Source: Gemmatimonadota bacterium
GTDB lineage: Bacteria; Gemmatimonadota; Gemmatimonadetes; Gemmatimonadales; GWC2-71-9
Length of the DNA: 64,000 nt
NCBI GenBank assembly: GCA_009692185.1
Contig: SHZT01000004.1
Span: 1 to 64,000, forward strand
Direction: 5' to 3'
Of the stretch, positions 59,035-64,000 are shown piece by piece (position 1 is the stretch's first letter; each line of letters begins with the position of its first letter). The position numbers were made by a program, and so were the translations under genes. The notes under the pieces were generated by a model. That model had not been told where the DNA came from. It saw only the letters and a list, made by a program, of their open reading frames with translations, and did not search any database.

Positions 59035-59273
59035 CCGGCGCCGTTCGTGTGTTCGTGAACGAGCGGCCGGTGAGCGTGGCGACGGGGGCGACGGTGCGTG
59101 ACGCCGTGGCGGTGTTCGATGAAACACTGGCAGGCAAGCTCGCGGCCGGCGCCGCCTACGTCACGGACGGCGTGGGTCGTCCCGCGGAACCAGGCGCCGC
59201 CGTCACGCCGGGAGCGATCATCCGCGTCGTTGTCTCCGCCCGACGGTCCGAAGAACCAGAAACCGCCGAGTGA
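59031..59273 (+). CDS. Small beta-grasp (ThiS/MoaD-like) protein, function unknown
   Basis: 80 residues, overlapping the nucleotidase stop (ATGA) and the add start (GTGA), so firmly within the operon. VRVFVNERPVSVATGATVRDA and PGAAVTPGAIIRVVVSARR follow the strand-helix-strand order of ubiquitin-like ThiS/MoaD folds. The C-terminal Gly-Gly needed for thiocarboxylation is absent; it ends in EEPETAE. A binding or regulatory partner of the purine enzymes is conceivable but unproven. Confidence 0.55.
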   Translation: MTGAVRVFVNERPVSVATGATVRDAVAVFDETLAGKLAAGAAYVTDGVGRPAEPGAAVTPGAIIRVVVSARRSEEPETAE

Positions 59274-60295
59274 CCCTCACCCGCGAACTCCTTCGCCGCC
59301 TCCCCAAGGCGGAGCTCCACGTACACCTGGACGGCTGCCTCCGGCCCGAGACCATGATCGAGCTGGCGCGGGAGCAGAACGTGCGCCTGCCGGCGGACGA
59401 CGCGGCTGCGCTCCGGCGCTACATGCTGGTGGACAACGTCAGGAACCTCGAGGAATACCTCGAGCGCTACTTCGTGACGGTGGCGGTCATGCAGACGTCG
59501 CGTGCGCTCGAGCGCATTGCCTACGAGTTCGTGGTGGACGTGGCGGCGGAGAACGTGCGGTACGTCGAAGTGCGATACTGTCCCGCCCTGCACACGCCGG
59601 CATTGTCGCTCACCCAGGCCGTGGAAGCGCCGCTGGAGGGCATCCGGAGGGCGTCGAAGGAAACAGGCGTGCGGGTCGGGCTGATCATTTGCGGGCTGCG
59701 CACGTTCGCGCCATCGGTGTCCCAGGAACTGGCGCGGGTTGCCGCCGACTATCGCGACGCCGGTGTGGTGGCGTTCGACCTGGCCGGGGCGGAGCAGGGG
59801 CACCCAGCGAAGGATCACGCCAAGGCCTTCGCATACGCTGCCGGGCACGGACTCCACTGCACCTGTCACGCGGGCGAAGCGGACGGGATCGATTCTATTC
59901 GCCAGGCGCTCCACGTGTGCGGTGCGCAGCGGATCGGTCATGCCACCCGCTTGTTCGAAGACCCGGCCATGCTGGAGGAGGTGCGGGAGCGTCGCATTCC
60001 GCTCGAGATGTGCCTCACATCGAATCTCCACAGCCACGCCGTGACGGATCTCGCCAAACACCCCGCGCGGCGTTACTTCGATGCCGGGTGTGTCGTGACC
60101 CTCAATACCGACGGGCGGCTCATGGACGGCGTCACGCTCACGGATGAGTACTGGGCAGCTCACGAGAAACTCGGCTTCACCCGCGCGGAACTTGACCGGG
60201 TGATCGTGAACACGTTCGAGAGCGCATTCCTGCCGGACGACGACAAGGCGCGACTGGTTGCCCAGGTCAAACACGAACTCGGGGAGATTCGATGA
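59270..60295 (+). CDS. add: Adenosine deaminase
   Basis: 341 residues, GTG start in a GTGA overlap. Zinc and catalytic motifs: PKAELHVHLDGCLRPE (HxH), CTCHAGEADG (His and Glu), RIGHATRL, and VVTLNTDGRLMDG (the metal Asp). The NTD-x-RLM variant rather than NTDDP occurs in some bacterial adenosine/adenine deaminases. It deaminates (deoxy)adenosine to (deoxy)inosine. It is coupled by ATGA to nupC. Confidence 0.92.
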   Translation: MTLTRELLRRLPKAELHVHLDGCLRPETMIELAREQNVRLPADDAAALRRYMLVDNVRNLEEYLERYFVTVAVMQTSRALERIAYEFVVDVAAENVRYVEVRYCPALHTPALSLTQAVEAPLEGIRRASKETGVRVGLIICGLRTFAPSVSQELARVAADYRDAGVVAFDLAGAEQGHPAKDHAKAFAYAAGHGLHCTCHAGEADGIDSIRQALHVCGAQRIGHATRLFEDPAMLEEVRERRIPLEMCLTSNLHSHAVTDLAKHPARRYFDAGCVVTLNTDGRLMDGVTLTDEYWAAHEKLGFTRAELDRVIVNTFESAFLPDDDKARLVAQVKHELGEIR

Positions 60296-61635
60296 CCACT
60301 CTGCTGTTGGTACAGACGGCCGCCGAGCAGTTGGCCCGGGCCCGGGAGGGCCTCGACACGCCGTTCCTGGCGCGCATGATGGGGCTGGTGGGCATCGCGA
60401 CCATGCTGGCGATCGCGTGGGCCATGTCGTACAACCGGCGCGGGATCCGCTGGGGCATGGTGGGCGCCGGCGTCGCCCTGCAGATGGTGCTCGGGTTCAT
60501 CGTGCTCAAGACGCCGCTGGGCCAGCAGATGTTCATCATCGCCAACGTGGTGGTGCTCAAGCTGCTCTCGTTCCAGGAGGCGGGCGCCCGGTTCATCTTC
60601 GGGAACCTGGTCCAGAACGAGATCCAGGTGTCCGGCGGCGCGGGGGTGGTACAGACCTTCACCGGGTTCGCGTTCAACGTCCTCCCGACGATCATCTTCT
60701 TTTCGGCGCTCATGTCGGTCCTCTACTACATGAACGTCATGCAGTGGATCGTGAAAGGAATTGCCTGGGTCATGCAGAAGACCCTGCACACCTCGGGCGC
60801 CGAAACGTTGTCAGCGGCGGGGAACATTTTCCTCGGCCAGACGGAAGCGCCCCTCCTCATCAAGCCGTTCGTGGGCAAGGCGACCAAGTCCGAGCTGATG
60901 ACCATCATGGTCGGCGGATTCGCCACGGTCGCGGGAGGCGTGATGGCCGCGTATGTCGCCATGCTTTCACGGCATTTCCCGGACATCGCCGGTCACCTCC
61001 TCACGGCTAGCGTCATGAACGCCCCGGCGGGGCTCGTCCTGTCCAAAATGCTCCTGCCGGAAACCGAAGTTCCGGTGACACGCGATTCGCTGAGTATCGA
61101 AGTCGAGAAGACGGAGGCGAACGTCATCGAGGCGGCGGCCGGCGGGGCCGCGGTCGGCGTCCAGCTCGCCATCAACGTCGCGGCCATGCTGATGGCGTTC
61201 ATCGGGCTCATCGCCCTGCTCAACTATGGCGTGAGCTGGATCGGCGGCCTGTTCGGCGCCACGAACCTGTCGCTCCAGGTGATTTTCGGCGTGGTGCTCA
61301 AGCCGCTGGCCTGGGTCATGGGCGTGCCGTGGGCGGACGCCGGCGCCGTGGGTTCCTATATCGGCGTCAAGACGGTCCTGAATGAATTCGTCGCGTACTC
61401 GACCTTCGCAGATCAACTGAGCGGGGGGCTGGTCATGTCGCCGCGCGCCGCGATCATCACGACCTACGCCCTGCTCGGCTTCGCCAACTTCTCGTCCATC
61501 GCGATCCAGATTGCCGGCATCGGCGGGCTCGCACCCGAACGCCGTGGTGACCTGGCCCGCCTTGGCCTCCGCGCCATGATCGGCGGCAACCTCGCCGCGT
61601 TCATGAGCGCCTCGATCGCCGGCATGCTGGCGTGA
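60292..61635 (+). CDS. nupC: Concentrative nucleoside transporter (NupC/CNT family)
   Basis: 447 residues, about ten membrane helices. CNT signatures: GFAFNVLPTIIFFSALMSVL, GAETLSAAGNIFLGQTEAPLL (substrate-binding hairpin), and GVKTVLNEFVAYSTFADQ with the late NFSSIAIQIAGIGGLAP. Cation-coupled uptake of purine and pyrimidine nucleosides across the inner membrane. It overlaps punA by four bases (GTGA), linking uptake to phosphorolysis. Confidence 0.95.
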   Translation: MTTLLLVQTAAEQLARAREGLDTPFLARMMGLVGIATMLAIAWAMSYNRRGIRWGMVGAGVALQMVLGFIVLKTPLGQQMFIIANVVVLKLLSFQEAGARFIFGNLVQNEIQVSGGAGVVQTFTGFAFNVLPTIIFFSALMSVLYYMNVMQWIVKGIAWVMQKTLHTSGAETLSAAGNIFLGQTEAPLLIKPFVGKATKSELMTIMVGGFATVAGGVMAAYVAMLSRHFPDIAGHLLTASVMNAPAGLVLSKMLLPETEVPVTRDSLSIEVEKTEANVIEAAAGGAAVGVQLAINVAAMLMAFIGLIALLNYGVSWIGGLFGATNLSLQVIFGVVLKPLAWVMGVPWADAGAVGSYIGVKTVLNEFVAYSTFADQLSGGLVMSPRAAIITTYALLGFANFSSIAIQIAGIGGLAPERRGDLARLGLRAMIGGNLAAFMSASIAGMLA

Positions 61636-62438
61636 CCATCGGCGCGGCGGCAAAGGCGGTCGGCCAATGGCTGGCCGACCTGAAGCCGCGCGCCGCCGTC
61701 GTCCTTGGGTCCGGCCTCGCCGCGCTCGCTGAGAAGGTCGACCAACGCCGGGCGCTGCCGTACCGGGACATTCCGGGGTTTCCGATTCCAACCGTCGCAG
61801 GCCACGGCGGCGAACTGGTGGCGGGGCACCTCGAGGGCGTGCCGGTCCTCCTCCAGAGTGGCCGCTTTCATCTATATGAAGGCCACGCCCCGGACATCGC
61901 GGCCCTGCCGATTCGCGTCTTCGCCGACCTCGGTATCGAAACAATCGTCCTTACCAACGCCGCCGGCGGTTTGAAGCCCACCATGCGCCCGCCCGCACTC
62001 ATGCTGATCGCGGACCACCTGAACTTCATGTTTCGGAACCCGTTGCTGGGTCCGGTGGCCCCGGGGGAACAACGCTTCCCGGACATGTCTGCGTCCTACG
62101 ACCCCGGCCTCCGCCAGTTGGCGCGCGATGTTGCGTTGGCGGGCGGCATTCCGCTCGACGAGGGCGCATACGCTGGCCTGCTGGGACCATCCTACGAGAC
62201 ACCGGCCGAAATCCGCATGCTCCAACGACTTGGTGCAGATGCCGTGGGCATGTCCACGGTTCCCGAGACCATCGCTGCCCGCGCCCGCGGGCTCCGGGTC
62301 TTGGGTATTTCGACTATCACCAACCTGGCCGCCGGCATATCGCCCACCCCCCTGTCACATCACGAAGTGGTCGCCGCCGGCAAGGCCGTAGGGGAACGAC
62401 TCGAACGTCTTGTACGGGGCGTACTTCGAGGCCTGTAG
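61632..62438 (+). CDS. punA: Purine nucleoside phosphorylase (PNP-I/trimeric type)
   Basis: 268 residues, typical of trimeric PNPs. AAVVLGSGLAAL (phosphate-binding), VAGHGGELVAGHLEGVPV, RFHLYEGH, VLTNAAGGLKPTM, GPSYETPAEIRMLQRLGADAVGMSTVPE and the base-binding ISTITNLAAGISPTPLSHHE. It converts (deoxy)inosine or guanosine plus phosphate to base and (deoxy)ribose-1-phosphate. Last intact gene of the purine operon; a sigma-factor remnant follows in the same frame right after its stop. Confidence 0.95.
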   Translation: MTIGAAAKAVGQWLADLKPRAAVVLGSGLAALAEKVDQRRALPYRDIPGFPIPTVAGHGGELVAGHLEGVPVLLQSGRFHLYEGHAPDIAALPIRVFADLGIETIVLTNAAGGLKPTMRPPALMLIADHLNFMFRNPLLGPVAPGEQRFPDMSASYDPGLRQLARDVALAGGIPLDEGAYAGLLGPSYETPAEIRMLQRLGADAVGMSTVPETIAARARGLRVLGISTITNLAAGISPTPLSHHEVVAAGKAVGERLERLVRGVLRGL

Positions 62439-62708
62439 CTCCGCGGCGACTCGGCGCTCTCGACGTGGCTGGATTCGATTGCAACGTCGGTCGTGCTGAA
62501 TGGACTGCGAAAGGTGAAACGGTTCCGGCTTCGTGAAACGGACCTGGAAGATGCGGGCGACGTGCCCGGCCACGACCGGTCGGCCGACCCGGACCTGAAA
62601 TACAACCTGGAGCGCGCCATTGATGGCTGCCAGAGAAATACTGCCTCCCGTCCGCAACTGACCGAGGTGAGGGCCATGGCACGGTTTGAGGAATTGTTCC
62701 TCAAGTGA
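62439..62708 (+). pseudogene. ECF sigma-factor remnant with internal deletion
   Basis: In the frame just after the punA stop: RGDSALSTWLDSIATSVVLN and GLRKVKRFRLRE look like sigma region 2 (the TW...IA...A...R pattern). ADPDLKYNLERAI fits the start of region 4, and SRPQLTEVRAMARFEELFLK fits the last helix (GTS..QL...RA.LR) up to the stop at 62706-62708. The middle of region 4 and the N-terminal part are missing, and no start codon serves it. I see no other gene in 62439-62809. Confidence 0.6.
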
Positions 62709-62809
62709 GCCGTCCGAAGCCGTAGGCACCTGTAATAGAAACCTTTGATGCGTCACTCGCTCGTGACGGGCACAGGCCCGTTGCGGGCGTTATGTTATCG
62801 TCTGATACG

Positions 62810-64000
62810 ATGACTGCGCCTCTTCTTCTCCCTGATCGCCCGCGCCTCGCCGCCATAGACGTCGGGACCAACACCATTCGGTTGATCGTCGCCGAGGTGG
62901 AGTCCGACGGGACGTATCGCGTGCTGGACGAAGAGCGGGAGCCCGTGCGGCTGGGAGAGGGCCTGTCGCAGAGCGGCCGGCTGTCTCCTGATGCATTGGC
63001 GCGTGGGCTCGCCACCATCGGGAAGATGAAGGCGATTGCAGACGGATTTCAGGTCACCGATCTCAAGGCCGTGGCCACCAGTGCCGTCCGCGAAGCCGCA
63101 AACGGCAAGGTGTTCTGTCGCGATGCATTCAAGCGGCACAAGGTCAAGATCGACGTCATCTCGGGCGACGAAGAGGCCCAGCTCGCCTTCCGCAGCGCGA
63201 CCCGGCATTTCAGCCTCGAAGATCGCGCGTCCGCACTGGTGGATATCGGCGGCGGAAGCCTGGAAGTGATCCTCACCGCCGGCACGGCCATCGACCAGGT
63301 GCATTCCATTCCCCTCGGCGCCCTGCGGGTCACCGAGCGGTACTTCAAGTCCGACCCGCTCAAGCGGAAACACTGGCGGAAACTCAAGTCGGGCATTGAC
63401 CGGACGCTCAAGGAAGCAATCGGGAAACCGCCCTTTGCCTCCGAGATCATGATCGGGAGCGGTGGCACGTTCACCGCGCTCGCGCACATGGCGAAATGGC
63501 AACGCGAGGGGCGCCATGGTTCGGTTCAGGGGTACCTGCTATCCCGCGCGGAAATCCTGCACCTGCTCGACCGCCTGCGCGAAACGCCGCTCGAGGCCCG
63601 GCGGCAGATCCCGGGCCTGTCACCCGACCGCGCGGACATAATCGTGGCGGGTGCCGCGGTGGTTGCCCGGCTGACCAAGCGCCTGGGTACCCAGCAAATC
63701 CGGGTCAACGAGCGGGGGATCCGCGACGGCCTTCTGCTGGAGATGATCGGGGAACTGCCGGGACACCATTCCGGGCGACCGGAGCCCGCCGACCGGATGG
63801 AATGGGTGCGGGTGCTGGCACGGAAATGCCGCTCGAACGAGCTGCATTGCGAACACATTGCCCGGCTGGCGGGGCAGGTCTGGGACGGGGTCCAGGCGGG
63901 TTACGACCTTCCAGCGTGGAGCCGCGAACTGCTCCAGGCGGGCGCCTTGTTGCACGACATTGGCTACATCATCAACCACGCCAAGCACCACAAGCACGCC
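62810..64000 (+). CDS. ppx: Ppx/GppA phosphatase with HD domain (cut by window end)
   Basis: 397 codons visible from ATG 62810 (ATG 62792 in the same frame is also possible), open to the last base. ASKHA-fold motifs: LAAIDVGTNTIRLIVAEV, AVATSAVREAANG, ISGDEEAQLAF, LVDIGGGSLEV, MIGSGGTFTALA. After ~330 a C-terminal HD-type domain starts (LLQAGALLHDIGYIINHAKH), as in long exopolyphosphatases. It hydrolyses polyphosphate or pppGpp, linking to the phosphate theme of the region. Confidence 0.93.
   Translation, partial: MTAPLLLPDRPRLAAIDVGTNTIRLIVAEVESDGTYRVLDEEREPVRLGEGLSQSGRLSPDALARGLATIGKMKAIADGFQVTDLKAVATSAVREAANGKVFCRDAFKRHKVKIDVISGDEEAQLAFRSATRHFSLEDRASALVDIGGGSLEVILTAGTAIDQVHSIPLGALRVTERYFKSDPLKRKHWRKLKSGIDRTLKEAIGKPPFASEIMIGSGGTFTALAHMAKWQREGRHGSVQGYLLSRAEILHLLDRLRETPLEARRQIPGLSPDRADIIVAGAAVVARLTKRLGTQQIRVNERGIRDGLLLEMIGELPGHHSGRPEPADRMEWVRVLARKCRSNELHCEHIARLAGQVWDGVQAGYDLPAWSRELLQAGALLHDIGYIINHAKHHKHA

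Overview
The window is a densely packed, GC-rich bacterial chromosome segment (roughly two-thirds G+C by eye) with many 1-4 base gene overlaps (ATGA, GTGA, TGATG) and frequent GTG/TTG starts. Secreted proteins with Sec or lipoprotein signals, outer-membrane barrel-like proteins and a phosphate-type porin indicate a diderm. An LVIVD-repeat protein, an FHA-GAF-cyclase, many secreted hydrolases and the overall style resemble Gemmatimonadota, but that is an inference; there is no rRNA in the window.

Left part (1-16,700): the 3' end of an IS3-family transposase, then about 220 bases (117-338) in which I see no gene, then remnants of a DUF4160/DUF2442 pair. A leftward run follows: M48 protease, purD, mutM and a UvrC-like GIY-YIG nuclease. 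A cystathionine-synthase-family gene is divergent from a coupled rightward operon: response-regulator remnant, glmM, glmS, dtd, maf. This meets a frameshifted FHA-GAF-adenylate cyclase, trpE and a lipoprotein, which diverge from an outer-membrane barrel-like protein.

Middle (16,700-34,460): a frameshifted PilB/GspE ATPase with a fused receiver domain converges on a hybrid histidine kinase. Behind the kinase is the leftward tig-clpP-clpX-engB-lipoprotein-kinase block, then gltB, an ABC exporter divergent from icd, a YceI-like secreted protein and tRNA-Leu(UAG).

Right-middle (34,500-49,160): a decayed polar-amino-acid ABC transporter (broken ATPase, intact-looking permease, broken binding protein), then LVIVD protein, DUF4956 membrane protein and a CotH-like protein. 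A long leftward series of housekeeping and secreted hydrolase genes follows: dnaK, degP, greA, cupin, M20 peptidase, VOC protein, amidohydrolase, phosphodiesterase.

Right part (49,300-64,000): a rhomboid protease, then two bacterial microcompartment vertex proteins (EutN/CcmL family) and a DeoC aldolase with an encapsulation-peptide-like N-terminus. These abut a truncated pstS. Behind it lie a porin, phoR and phoB (a Pho cluster with a candidate Pho box). Divergently, a purine-scavenging operon: a double 5'-nucleotidase, a ThiS/MoaD-like small protein, add, nupC and punA. An ECF sigma-factor remnant and a Ppx/GppA phosphatase, cut by the window end, close the segment.

Two themes stand out. 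(1) Nucleotide and phosphate scavenging: secreted nucleotidase, nucleoside uptake, deamination and phosphorolysis could feed deoxyribose phosphate to the DeoC linked to the shell proteins. (2) Gene decay by internal deletion or single-base indel: DUF4160/DUF2442, response regulator, cyclase, pilB, amino-acid ABC genes, pstS and the sigma factor are all damaged, most of them without any insertion sequence at the scar.
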